Below are positions 26,939 to 37,100 of a stretch of DNA of 64,000 nucleotides, piece after piece. Within the stretch, counting starts at the first letter, position 1. Every line of letters begins with the position of its first letter. Under the pieces are notes generated by a model that was given only the letters and a program-made list of their open reading frames with translations, had not been told where the DNA came from and ran no database searches. A program made the translations under genes and the position numbers. This DNA comes from Tropicibacter oceani (lineage in GTDB: Bacteria; Pseudomonadota; Alphaproteobacteria; Rhodobacterales; Rhodobacteraceae), in assembly GCF_029958925.1 (NCBI RefSeq), contig NZ_CP124616.1, positions 3,472,001 to 3,536,000 of the forward strand. The letters run 5' to 3'.

Positions 26939-27091
26939 CGCTTTCGCGGCGTTTGCGACGGCCTCGATGATCAGCCCGACGGCTGCGATGATCGCTGCGC
27001 TCCAGGCTGGGCTCGCTTTCCCAAGTTTTTTGTAGACCGAGAGAGCGCCGGTATGATAGTAATCTTCGAGTCTAGGTCGAGGAACAAACTA

Positions 27092-27277
27092 ATGAGGACT
27101 GATAACGGCTTGCTGCGCGCTGGAACGATCAACGTGGACGAACAGCTTGAGCGCCTGCTTGCGCTAAAGCCCGCATGCGCTCGATCTTCGCTTCTCGCAC
27201 ATCGAACCGGCGGCGACAGCCCGCGTGTATCTGAGGCCCCGGCGGATGAAGCTGTCAAGATTTCTAACACATTGTGA
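27092..27277 (+). CDS. Candidate RiPP precursor peptide
   Basis: The 61-residue open frame lies directly upstream of, and overlaps by 32 nt, a SPASM radical SAM gene. It has a GAGGA ribosome-binding site (27079-27083) 8 nt before the ATG. The N-terminal half (GTINVDEQLERLLAL) looks like a helical leader and the C-terminal half, after KPACARSSLLAHRTGG, like a flexible core with Ser, Arg and one Cys. No match to a known precursor family is recognised. An alternative ATG at 27053 is less well supported. The call is an inference from size, spacing and neighbour. Confidence 0.5.
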   Translation: MRTDNGLLRAGTINVDEQLERLLALKPACARSSLLAHRTGGDSPRVSEAPADEAVKISNTL

Positions 27278-28568
27278 GTTTGAAGGTTCTGGATATCTTC
27301 ACTCCGGTTTGTCTGGGGCAGTATATTCTTTAGAACTCGACGATTATTTTGGTCTGCTAGAAGACCCCGCTCAGTTTGTTGCAAATCGGCCAGAGATCGC
27401 GGCCGAGCTTCGCCGATGGTATTTCTTGGTTCCGGAGCGACTTCGAGAGATCGACGTCCTCAAGCGCCGCCGCAACCTAGGGTGTGCGGACCGACGCCAC
27501 TTGGGCCTAACTGTTATCACCAGCTTGGCGTGCAATTTTGACTGTCCGTATTGCTATGAGGACAAACGGGTATCGTTGATCGGTGCTGGTGTTGAGCAAG
27601 CACTTTTTGATCTCGTTTCGGAGCGAATGCCGACCCTAGAGACGCTTCAAATTCACTGGCTCGGCGGAGAGCCGCTGCTTGCGAAACGCCGGCTTTTGGG
27701 ACTGTCCGCCAAACTTCAAGCCCTAAGTTTGGAGCACGGCGTTCGGTATGCGGCGAACGTGACCACGAACGGCTTCCTTCTCGACGCTGGTACGGCTCAG
27801 GCCCTGCGAAGCGCAGGTATTACGCACGCACAGGTGTGCCTCGATGGCCCACCCGACATCCACGACAAGATGCGCCCGCAGACAAATGGAAAGGGCTCAT
27901 TCAAACAGGTGCTTGAGAATGTTGAGGCAAGTTGCGAGATTCTCGACTTAACTGTGCGGGTAAACGCGGACACCTCAAACTATGATCGCTGCAAAGAGCT
28001 CCTCGAAATTCTCCAGGGCAGGCGTCTGAACGGCAAGATCACGATATATCTTGGCCATTTGGTGAATGTGGATGATGGAGCGCCTTCGCCGTCTGCAACA
28101 TACTTGCCGCGCTGCTTTGCGGGCGGTGAGTTCGCTCAAAAAGAGATCGAATTTCTCAGACTTGCTGCTGAAATGGGGTTCAATGGCCCTGCGCTGCCTG
28201 GTCCAATCACCACACCTTGCACAGCGGTTCGACCCGATGAATTCGTTGTTGGCAGCGAAGGCGAGCTATATAAATGCTGGGAGAACGTGGGAAACCGAGG
28301 TGAGATTATTGGAAATATCTCAGACCTGGCGAACCTAGATCTCGAAAGACAGCGGAAGTGGTTGGATTTCGATCCATTTACTGACGCTGAATGTTCGAAC
28401 TGCGTAGCGCTTCCAAGCTGTATGGGCGGTTGCCGCCACCATCAGCTCGACGATCGACTCCACGATGCGCGGTGCTCTACATTCCGTAGCACCTCGGTGG
28501 AGCAGCTTATGCTATTTGCCAAGCAAGTACGTGGGAAGAATCAGGTTTCTTTGCTGCGACCTGAGTAG
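27246..28568 (+). CDS. Radical SAM/SPASM peptide-modifying enzyme
   Basis: The 440-residue enzyme has the radical SAM cluster motif C96-x3-C100-x2-C103 (CNFDCPYC). The C-terminal cysteine-rich SPASM region includes CTAV, KCWENVGN, CSNCVALPSCMGGC and a final DARC. The first 90 residues (GYLHSGLSGAVYSLELDDYFGLLED) resemble the leader-binding segment of peptide maturases such as those of sactipeptides, ranthipeptides or quinohemoprotein maturation. The start ATG 27246 has GAGG 9 nt upstream. It probably forms a thioether or C-C crosslink on the small peptide encoded just before it. Confidence 0.85.
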   Translation: MKLSRFLTHCEFEGSGYLHSGLSGAVYSLELDDYFGLLEDPAQFVANRPEIAAELRRWYFLVPERLREIDVLKRRRNLGCADRRHLGLTVITSLACNFDCPYCYEDKRVSLIGAGVEQALFDLVSERMPTLETLQIHWLGGEPLLAKRRLLGLSAKLQALSLEHGVRYAANVTTNGFLLDAGTAQALRSAGITHAQVCLDGPPDIHDKMRPQTNGKGSFKQVLENVEASCEILDLTVRVNADTSNYDRCKELLEILQGRRLNGKITIYLGHLVNVDDGAPSPSATYLPRCFAGGEFAQKEIEFLRLAAEMGFNGPALPGPITTPCTAVRPDEFVVGSEGELYKCWENVGNRGEIIGNISDLANLDLERQRKWLDFDPFTDAECSNCVALPSCMGGCRHHQLDDRLHDARCSTFRSTSVEQLMLFAKQVRGKNQVSLLRPE

Positions 28569-28582
28569 GCGCGGATTCAACA

Positions 28583-29608
28583 ATGGACCTCGTGAACTCG
28601 CGATCTCTGATTGACTGCCATACTCATGCCACTGGCTTAGACTTGTACAACTTGTCTGTCGGCCGGTACCCTACTTCCCAGAACGCCCGGGACCTAGCAA
28701 AAAAGGTCGCGTGGATGGGCTTGGCGTATGCCGTGTGCTTTCCAATGCCAGCTTCGCTCTATTTTGACAGCGCTAGCTTGCGTGACGGTCGCTTTGAGGC
28801 AGGTGGCATTGAACGTTATCCTTTTGAACTGATCAATAGGTCCCATCTCAGGGAGTGCAGTGTGTTCGGGCAAGGTAGGCTTTTGCCGGTACTGGCGATT
28901 GATCCCTGCAATCGAGTCGAAGAGCAGGTTGAAGCGCTCTCAGAATGGGAGGGCTGCTACTTTGGCTTCAAGCTGCACACTAGGGCGACCAATTGCTGCG
29001 CTTCTAGATTAATCGGCTCGCCGTTTATTGATCTAGCCGCGCGAGCAAACATTCCTATCATTATTCATACAAAACCTGTTCCCGACTTCACCCACGCAAG
29101 GCACGTGGTGCAAGTGGCGAAAGCACATCCAGAAGTCCGCTTCTCAATTGCACATGCCGCCGACTTTGATCGAACTATTGTCGCACACGTGGCCGCGCTA
29201 CCAAACCTTTTTTTTGATAGCTCACCCTTTTTGTCGCTGTGCGCGGAGTATAGAAGTCAGCCTCTAACGGAGAGATCTCAGCGCCTTCCAATCGACTTTG
29301 GTGATCCCAACACGGGTTTGCAGAGCTTGTGGAGAGCCGCACCAGATAAGCTTCTCTGGGGAAGCGACGAGCCGTGGACGGCAATTTGCTCTGCCGATGG
29401 TACGGCGCTATCTTCCTTCAGCTATGAGGATGAGTATTCCCTAGTTATGTCCTTACCTGAGGACTGCCGTTCGCGAATTGGTTGGAGCAACCCCCTTCGC
29501 TTTCTTCTGGGTGACAATGCATTGGAAGTAAGCATTGCGGCCGCTATTTCCACCAAGCTAGAGCGTTTAGCGAAGTTGATCGGCAGCGGTTCCCGCAATG
29601 CGGATTGA
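28583..29608 (+). CDS. Amidohydrolase-family (PF04909-like) metal hydrolase
   Basis: The 341-residue TIM-barrel protein has the metal-ligand pattern of amidohydrolase-2 enzymes: DCHTHATG near the N-terminus, a lysine in FGFKLHTRA, IIIHTKP, SIAHAADFD, and LWGSDEPW with the catalytic aspartate. It follows the radical SAM gene by 14 nt and overlaps the next gene by 11 nt. It could hydrolyse or decarboxylate a product of the modified peptide; the substrate is unknown. Confidence 0.8.
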   Translation: MDLVNSRSLIDCHTHATGLDLYNLSVGRYPTSQNARDLAKKVAWMGLAYAVCFPMPASLYFDSASLRDGRFEAGGIERYPFELINRSHLRECSVFGQGRLLPVLAIDPCNRVEEQVEALSEWEGCYFGFKLHTRATNCCASRLIGSPFIDLAARANIPIIIHTKPVPDFTHARHVVQVAKAHPEVRFSIAHAADFDRTIVAHVAALPNLFFDSSPFLSLCAEYRSQPLTERSQRLPIDFGDPNTGLQSLWRAAPDKLLWGSDEPWTAICSADGTALSSFSYEDEYSLVMSLPEDCRSRIGWSNPLRFLLGDNALEVSIAAAISTKLERLAKLIGSGSRNAD

Positions 29609-31121
29609 GGTGCATCAACAGTTGCGGAGTCGGAGAGCTACGCGTCTCGATGTCACCGTCCACTCGATGCGCGAGATACTGTGCTTTGATGTCAAGGTCC
29701 TTGTGCCGCGGGGCGGCGAGATGCGCGGCTGGATCATAGAACCCGCCAATCGAGGAAACAGCGAAATCGATCGCTTGTTTGCACCGCCTGGTTTTTCTAC
29801 TGGCGGATGTGATTTTCTTATTGACCGTGGCTTCGCAATCATCACGTTCGGATGGCAGCCCGATCTGTGTAATTGCGGGAACAAGGATCTTCTCTCACTG
29901 CGTTCAAGAATTGTAAAAAGAATTGAACCGAGATCCGTACACCTTTCAATTCGGCTAACCAAGGCCGGCAACTCGGTCGCTCTCGGAGCTGAATACGGTC
30001 ACCCGCTTGCACCATCTTACGATAAGGCGACGGTAACCGACGAACTATCGCTGGCATGCATAGAGGCTCGAATCAGAAAAGACGACAACAACCATCTTTC
30101 GTTTGATGCGGGTCAGACTCTCCGACCCGGCCGCAGATACCGACTGGACTATTTGACCAACCAAGAGCGGGACAGTGTGTTCTTGCACGTTCTCGACATG
30201 ACGCGCGAATTGATCGTTGAGCAGCGATTGGCAAAGTGGTTGGAGATGCGTCCGCCTGACGTCATCACTTGGATCGGTATTTCACAATCAGCGCGCTTTC
30301 TGCGTGAGGCTCTAAAGCCGGGTACTTCTCAGATGGGAGCCGGCGAACAGTGCCTTTTGTTCGGGTCAGGGGGCGCGGGGCTGGCGACAAGTGAGGTGGC
30401 GAGCTTGAACGAGGCCGAGGCGGTGCCGCTTCGTCCACTCGCGGAACGGGCGGCTATGACGGCGCTCTCTTTAGATTTCTCTACTGAAAAATGGTGTACT
30501 CCCTCCGATGAGCATGGGCCTTTCCTCTGCTCTACAGCTCATGGCGATTCCTTGGCGCTTAGGCTTCCACGCCAATACAATGGTGACTGGTTTCGCCCAT
30601 CTGCGCTACCACCAGTTGATTTCTCGCCATCCGTCCGCGCCATTTTTCAGCACATTAGAGTTGATGGAATAGCCGACTGGCAAGCCAGCGCTCCGCTAGT
30701 GCCGCAATCTCAGTCGTTGAAAAGCCTTTTCCCATGGGCGAATGGTGAACTTGGGTTTGGGGGCTTGGGCAGTCCTTTCGTGCCGCCACTGGACGCCTGC
30801 TGCAATGAATCAGGGTCTGTACTACCATTGGAGTTGCGAGTCCCGCTCGGCACTTATACCGGGTGGGGTTGTTTTCCAGATAGAGAATGCTTGGCCCTGC
30901 TTCCTGGCGTCAGCTATGCAGAGCCGCTGCTATCGCGGGCCCAAGGATCTGATCCGTGGCGCCGACCAATGCTGGAGGATCTCTACCCAACTGATGGTAA
31001 GTTCATTGACCTGGTTGACCAGCATTGCGAGAAATTGCTCGGGTCCGGTGAACTTCTTGCCGAAGATCTCGGGTATGTCCGCTCCAAGCATATCAGGCGC
31101 TTCCGTGAACTGTGCCGCTAA
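29598..31121 (+). CDS. Alpha/beta-hydrolase domain protein (Abhydrolase_10-like)
   Basis: The 507-residue protein resembles the alpha/beta-hydrolase-domain family (PF20091-type, from memory). The nucleophile elbow is G227-I-S229-Q-S231 followed by ARFLREAL, corresponding to GVSQSGRFLR in relatives. The C-terminal segment LRVPLGTYTGWG also matches that family. No signal peptide is visible. It overlaps the amidohydrolase gene, so it belongs to the same operon and may trim or esterify/hydrolyse the peptide product; the role is inferred. Confidence 0.65.
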   Translation: MRIEVHQQLRSRRATRLDVTVHSMREILCFDVKVLVPRGGEMRGWIIEPANRGNSEIDRLFAPPGFSTGGCDFLIDRGFAIITFGWQPDLCNCGNKDLLSLRSRIVKRIEPRSVHLSIRLTKAGNSVALGAEYGHPLAPSYDKATVTDELSLACIEARIRKDDNNHLSFDAGQTLRPGRRYRLDYLTNQERDSVFLHVLDMTRELIVEQRLAKWLEMRPPDVITWIGISQSARFLREALKPGTSQMGAGEQCLLFGSGGAGLATSEVASLNEAEAVPLRPLAERAAMTALSLDFSTEKWCTPSDEHGPFLCSTAHGDSLALRLPRQYNGDWFRPSALPPVDFSPSVRAIFQHIRVDGIADWQASAPLVPQSQSLKSLFPWANGELGFGGLGSPFVPPLDACCNESGSVLPLELRVPLGTYTGWGCFPDRECLALLPGVSYAEPLLSRAQGSDPWRRPMLEDLYPTDGKFIDLVDQHCEKLLGSGELLAEDLGYVRSKHIRRFRELCR

Positions 31122-31378
31122 AGTGCTCGGGTGCGTTGGCAATTGATCTTTTCGGGAGCGCTGCCCGTAACCACGCTTTCCTCAAGTGAGCAGACCAGAG
31201 AAGGTTCGACGTCAGGCCCACCCCCTCCGCCACAAAACACAGCTAAGCTGTTGGTCCTATGATGCGAAATCTGAAAATCCGCAGGTTGTTCCCGTTTCTA
31301 TTCTCAAACACTGTAGTAGCCCGCCTGAAAGTGGCCCCCCAAATGGAATAGATTTGTCCTGCAATTGGAGGATCAGCG
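31122..31378. other. Non-coding spacer with left end of decayed IS3 element
   Basis: There is no gene between the hydrolase stop and the IS3 remnant. The sequence AAAGTGGCCCCCCAAATGG (31329-31347) resembles the outer end of IS3-type elements. A clear inverted repeat partner after 32093 was not found, although a GGACCACCCGATGGGGGCAG stretch lies there. Confidence 0.35.
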
Positions 31379-32093
31379 ATGGCTAAACAACGAGAGAAGC
31401 CCAAAGAGATCGTTTCGAAGCTTCCGCAGGTTGAAGCTCTGCAAGGCCAAGGCGCGACGATTGCCGAGGCGGTGCGCCAAATCGGCGTGACGCAGCAGAC
31501 GTTCATCGATGGCGGAAGCTTTGTGGCAGGATGCAGCTGTCTCAGCTCGCCCGACTAAAAAAACTGGAGAAAGAGAGCCAACGGCTGCGCCGCGTGATAT
31601 CGGACCTGACGTTTGACAAGCTCAACCTTGCGGAAGCCGCAAAGGGAACCCACTGATCCTTCCGCGTCGCCGCAAGTGTGTCGACCATCTCCGGCTGGAG
31701 CGTGGCACTTCGGAACGCCGGGCTTATCGCACGCTCGGGCAGACCCGAATCCACGCAGAGCAAGATTCCGCAAGTCCGTGCTGACGAAAAGCGTCTGCCC
31801 GGAACAACAAAGAGCTCGCCGATCAGTACGGGGGCTATGGATATCGCATGGTGACTGGGCTGCTACACAACGCGGGCTGGTGTGTGAACCACAAGCAGAT
31901 CGAACGCATCTGGCGACGCAAAGAGCTGTTGAACAGCGAAAGCTCTTATAGTTTGAAGGGTTCCCAAATCCTGACGGAACAATGGCGAAACCGCTACAAC
32001 ACAGCCAAGACACACAGTGCACTGGGCTACCGCCACCTGCGACTGAAAGCAGCGTTCCGATGGGCCCAAGGCCCACAATGCAACAGCGATTAA
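31379..32093 (+). pseudogene. Decayed IS3-type transposase (orfA/orfB remnant)
   Basis: The first part (MAKQREKPKEIVSKLPQVEA, then AEAVRQIGVTQQTF) is an IS3-type orfA that loses frame after codon 45 through a one-base deletion where relatives read QQTFYRWR. The remaining orfA sequence (SQLARLKKLEKESQRLRR) continues in another frame. The orfB part is shortened and frame-broken: YGGYGYRMVTGLL, VNHKQIERIWRRKEL and, near the end, WRNRYNTAKTHSALGYR survive. The central catalytic region is missing. The element is inactive and marks the edge between the peptide cluster and the large locus. Confidence 0.75.
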
Positions 32094-32232
32094 ATCGGAC
32101 CACCCGATGGGGGCAGACCACCCCCGACTGTTCAGATTTCCGGAACCACCTCTTCACTATTACGACAAGTGCCCGATGGCCTGAGAAGGCAAACGAGAAT
32201 AGAAAAAATTAACGGAATCGGCCTAGTCCTGT

Positions 32233-33852
32233 GTGCGAAAACCCATCGCTTTAGAGAAAGGTGCTGTCGTGCCAATTTCGCCACATAACGACCTTTTTCT
32301 TCGGTTGATCTTGCACATGTGTGGGCGTGAAAACTTCGACTGCGCTACGATTGACGAAACAAAAAACCAAAACACAGGCAGTCGAGCAGCAGTCATGAAT
32401 CATTTCGCGTCCGGGCAGTTGCCCGCCGGTGCGCCCGTTTCGAATCTTGGATCGGTGCATTCCCTTGGCCTGAAAGGTGCTGAACACAACGACAGGGGAA
32501 CGATACGTTCCGAGACCGCGTTTTTCTCGCGGGCGCCTTCGCACAATTCGGGGGCCGCTTTGGGTGGACCTTTGGAGTTTCTTCTGAGACCGATCGACGC
32601 TTGGGACGACTTGTTCGAACGCATGGCACGGCCAAGTGAAATGACGATACGCACCGGTGCTGCCGGGTTGATCGCACCATCCGCAAGTCAGGGCGAAGGC
32701 GCGTGGATGGTTCGACACAAAGGAGAATGGACTTTTGTATCCAATGTCCAGACGGCAAGAAGCGGTGTAGAAGATCGCGGACATTTCGCAAAACGCATCG
32801 AAGACCGATCCGTATTTGTAGAACAAACCACCGTACGATTCCGACGGGCCGACTGGGCGCTTCATGCGCCGAAACTGTTCCAGGAATTGCGTCACTGGCT
32901 AATGAAGGAAGCGGCATGGTTTTGCCGCACCAAAACCCCCTCGACGCCGCAGTTCACAGTTAATGACAACCTGGATCCTCAGGCCAGCCACCACTTGAAA
33001 CCCAGCCTTTGGGACGATTCGGTTTCATCCATTCTAATGGATGAAAATGAGATTGCCCCGTCGGCGTCACCGGTCCTATTTTTGCTGAACGAGCTGGAAC
33101 CCAACGAAAGGGCCCGGCGCAGCTTGGCCGTCGGGTTCACACGCCGCGTTCCCGGGATTTCCCTGCAACTGTTCGAACCCGGAATGATATCGTTTGGGCA
33201 AGCTTTGCGAGCTGCGGACTTCCCTGTACCGGCGGACGATAGCAACCTGAATCTTTTCCGTAACACCTTGGCAGCCCAACAATTTGAAATGCCGGATCAT
33301 TCCGCGCGCCAATTGCTGGATCAGGTCATTTCCGTTCAACCCCAGATGGCTGCTGCCGCAGCCCCCGCGCTTGAAATCCTCGAAAGACTGCCCGACATGA
33401 ATAGAGGGCAACTAATCGATCTGCCGGACAAGAGTCTAATCTCAACCATTCTTTTGCTGGATTGCGCCTATGGCCTGAGCTTTGAAAACCGCAATCTTCT
33501 GCGTCCCATCCATGAACTGTATCGCGGTGCGTTGCTGGCGTTGTTCCGACGGAATATTTTTGTCGATCTGAGCCTTCTCGAAGTCACATCCTGGCTGGAA
33601 TTCGCCCCCGCGCTCATGAGCGCTTTTCCGCAAAAAGAGCGCGGATTTGACGGGGACATGGTGCTGGGCAATATGGCTGTCGTTCGCGAATTGGCCCCCG
33701 CTACCTACAATAGATTGTGTCAACGTATGGACCTGCCTTCGGATGGGTTGTACCGTGACTGGGAACACGTCATGAAATCCAGCCACTCGCGTCAAGCCTT
33801 TGGTCGGTGTCTTTCCGCCTTCGATCGGCTGAATCACAAACGCATCGCTTGA
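32233..33852 (+). CDS. Large uncharacterised soluble protein
   Basis: The 539-residue protein shows no family I recognise. It has no signal peptide or membrane helix. The C-terminal half is predicted helical (LLDQVISVQPQMAAAAAPALEILERL, ISTILLLDCAYGLSF). The start is unsure: the open frame begins with GTG at 32233 without a convincing ribosome-binding site; GTG 32269 or ATG 32317 are alternatives. It is separated from the main operon by about 260 nt but has the same orientation and base composition, so it probably belongs to the large locus. Confidence 0.65.
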   Translation: MRKPIALEKGAVVPISPHNDLFLRLILHMCGRENFDCATIDETKNQNTGSRAAVMNHFASGQLPAGAPVSNLGSVHSLGLKGAEHNDRGTIRSETAFFSRAPSHNSGAALGGPLEFLLRPIDAWDDLFERMARPSEMTIRTGAAGLIAPSASQGEGAWMVRHKGEWTFVSNVQTARSGVEDRGHFAKRIEDRSVFVEQTTVRFRRADWALHAPKLFQELRHWLMKEAAWFCRTKTPSTPQFTVNDNLDPQASHHLKPSLWDDSVSSILMDENEIAPSASPVLFLLNELEPNERARRSLAVGFTRRVPGISLQLFEPGMISFGQALRAADFPVPADDSNLNLFRNTLAAQQFEMPDHSARQLLDQVISVQPQMAAAAAPALEILERLPDMNRGQLIDLPDKSLISTILLLDCAYGLSFENRNLLRPIHELYRGALLALFRRNIFVDLSLLEVTSWLEFAPALMSAFPQKERGFDGDMVLGNMAVVRELAPATYNRLCQRMDLPSDGLYRDWEHVMKSSHSRQAFGRCLSAFDRLNHKRIA

Positions 33853-34116
33853 GAAAGACGTACCGCATCGGAACAACGCCAACCGCACGGCTAGTGGATA
33901 TCATCCAACCTGTGCTGCGCGAATGAGCGACGCCGAGGGGTCGGTTGAACTCCTAAAGTGAATTAGTTGCCCCCCCTTTGCTCAGCCTCTTTGAGGCTGA
34001 TCCAGCTCCAATCCCCGCCAACTGGCGAAAAAATAATACTTTGTATACTTCTGTCTTTTGAGTATTTCAGAAGGATGTTGATATTTTTGAAGATCCATTG
34101 ATGAATAGGATTTGGG
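33853..34116 (+). promoter_or_regulatory. Intergenic region before the envelope-locus operon
   Basis: The 264-bp gap contains a perfect 8-bp hairpin (TCAGCCTC-TTT-GAGGCTGA, 33983-34001) without a T-run. It is followed by a strongly A/T-rich stretch (34029-34095) with a -10-like TATACT at 34044-34049, about 70 nt before the ATG of the Hsp70-like gene. No good -35 box is seen. The promoter of the five-gene operon probably lies here. Confidence 0.35.
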
Positions 34117-37100
34117 ATGCCGGGATGGGGTCAACTGGTTTTCGAGTGGGATGCAAGTTGCAAGTTGATGCTGAACCCGTTCCTATTCACAGAGGTCGAC
34201 AAGGTCAAGTTTGAGTTCGTTTCTGGAAACAAACAGAAGGTAGTCTTTGTCGAGGCAGATGGGGCCGCAATAGAACCTGACGACACCCAAAAGACAATTC
34301 GGTTCAAAACCCCCGATCTGCCAACTGAGTTTAGTCACGTTGTTCTGGAGTTCCGGAGTCAAGGCCAGCCGGTTCTTGAGGTGACACCCACCACGCCGGG
34401 GTTGGCAATCTGGTTGGATCAACATGAATTTCGCGTGGCCCTGGATGGCGATTTGCCCGCGCTGGAGATTGGTCAGGGTCGAGAATATCCTCCAGTCTTT
34501 CATGGGCTGAACCACAACCGCTTTGATCCAACAGGCAAGCTGACAACCGAGGTGCGGGACAATGTTGGCACGGACGACGAAATCACCAGGTTTGATCTGG
34601 TGATTTCTTGTCCTCATGCATCCAATGCCCAGTTGAATTTTCGCTTTCGTTTTCGACCCAAAGATTCAGTTCACGACTTTGAACTGACGAGCAATGAGGA
34701 CAAGTCGCATTGGAAGGCTTCTTTGGACTGCGTAAAGGACGCCGAAGCGCTTTGGACAGTGTTGCATTCCGCTGGACGCCACCCGGAAATCAATCTCATT
34801 GCAGAGCCTCCGAGGTCTACTCCGGAAAACCTTGGGCGCCGTTTGCAACCTTTTAAATTTAGATTGGACCTTGAGCCCGAAAATGCGGACAGAAAAAGGG
34901 TCTTTGGATTTCGGCGCGACGAGTCTCTATACGGGATAGGGAAGAAGTATCGTTGGTACAGGGTCGTGGGAGGCTCGACTTTGACGATCGCCCTACATCA
35001 GAAGCTGGTCGGTGATGAAGAGATACGAAAAGCCTACGCAGCCGGTAATACCTTGACGGTTTCGGGGCTTCACGCTGTTGCAAATTCGAACGCAGAAACC
35101 CCATTGACGCTTGATTTGGACCGCAAGGCTACAACCCGCAACGGCAATGCTTTGTACACGGGAACAATGAAAGTCGAGCTCGCGCCAGGACCCAGCACGG
35201 TTTTGTTAGAGCTCACGCGAAGTTTTGATGCTGAATACGACCACAGGATCGCTCTCGATCTCGGAGCGGGCAGTCACTTGATGGCCTATTGGGACAAGTC
35301 TTCGAAAAAGCAAAGAATTCTGAATATCTCTCGCCCTGCCAATAAGCTCTATAGCCTTGACGAGGAAACGTCATCGAGGCTGTACAAAACCACCGAGTTG
35401 CCAGCTGAGATGCTGTATGCAGGTACTGCCCCCTTCATAATCGCCGGCATCCGCAAACGGTTTCCCAAAGCCGCCCAGGCAGTTGCTGAAATGACTGTCC
35501 TGTATGGTGCGGACGAAATCCGTGCGACACTTGCAGAGGAGTTGTTTGCAAAAGCAACTGTATCCGATTTCAAGACCCGCTTCTTTCGCGGTGAAACGGC
35601 ACTGACCTTAAAGGGAGAGACCTTCGACCTGCGTGACATTTTTCAGGAAATTTGCCGCAAGCGATTCATCGAGGCAGTATTTGTCGCGGAAAGGGAAAGC
35701 AGCAGCCAGCTTTTGCAAGGGGATCCAGCAGCAGGTTCGCTCCCCACTCCGGTGCAAATGATCGTTACCCATCCCGGGTATGTCAGTTCGGACACCTATG
35801 TCGCGATGGAACAACGCTTGCGTGAACTTCTGGTCTTTTTGGTCGGGACAGGCGTAGAAAACTACGTTCAAGCCGTGTGCACCATTCCCGAGCCGACCGC
35901 GGTCCTGCGGTTTTTGCACACGGAGGCAAAGGTTCGGTCTGGTGGCCAGGAGATCCCCGTCTCCCATCTGGCCGAGGTTTGTTTGTTGGATTGTGGGTTT
36001 CGGACGCTTGATGTCGCGACACTGGGTACTGAAGGAGAACAACGGCGTTGGCGCCATACCTCGGCGGCCGACCTTGGAGGCAGCATCCTTGACGTATCGA
36101 TCGGGAATGCGATCCGTGAGTGTATTGAACAGGTTTTGCCTAACAATCGCGACCTGTTGGATCTGGCTTTCGATCTTGACGATCCTTCTTTGGCCAAAGG
36201 TCTCGATGGTGCAATGCCTGGACAGGATTACCGTCGTAAACGTATCGGGCTTGAAAGACTGGAGGAAGCAAAGATCTCTTTCACCAAGCATGGGGCATCG
36301 GCAACAGTTGGATCATTCAACGTGGTGTTTGCCCAGGACGACCAATACGACAACGATTCCAATTGGTTCCCAAGGGAACTTATCGATGCCTTGGAGAACA
36401 TGCCCGATTTGGGAAAGATCCGCTTGGTTACGATCGGTTCCCAGCGCGCGCTTGAAATTCTTTGGAGCGATATTGCCGATACGCACAGCATCCGAACCTT
36501 CAGGAACCAACTGTCGGCTTTCCTTGCTGGCCTGCCAAAACCCGATGATACCCATTGGATCGTAACCGGGCGCGGAGCCCGGTTCTCCCCCTATATCGGC
36601 TGGATCGACGATGCCGCCGAAAAGCACGGCATCAAGGTGTTCTACGAGAGTGACATACTGGTCAATGGCGTCGCCGGTATGGACCCAAAGGGAATGGTTG
36701 TCCGCGGTGCCTTGTCGCTGGCAGAGAAGCTCGGAAGCTACAATGTCGAACTCTTGATGCAGGCCTGCCTGTTCCTGATTGATTCGTCGAATGGCAACAG
36801 GATCGTGGAGGTTGCCGAAATCAAAAGCGTTGAGGAACGGCAAGAACGCATTTGCGTTATCGACACGAGTTTTGACAGGGTATGCATTTGTCGGTGCAGC
36901 GCAGAGGTTGCGCGCTACATCATGAACAATCAGGACACCGATCCCGAGGCCCCGAAGCGTTTCATGATCAGCGAAGCGTTGGCTGTCTCTCAGACGGTGG
37001 GGCCGTTTACGAGCGGATTTCCGATCGAGATTTTCACTAGAGTACAGGATAAAACACTAGGGGCAACGACTATGCATGTCACGGTAAAGCTCTTTTTCAA

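Noticed and set aside
26971-27384. 137-codon minus-strand frame over the proposed peptide gene
   Set aside because: There is no ribosome-binding site and no family resemblance, and it conflicts with the well-spaced plus-strand peptide and radical SAM starts. It is not excluded completely.
31379-32093. Functional IS3-type transposase
   Set aside because: The frame is broken in orfA and the catalytic centre of orfB is missing; annotated as a pseudogene instead.
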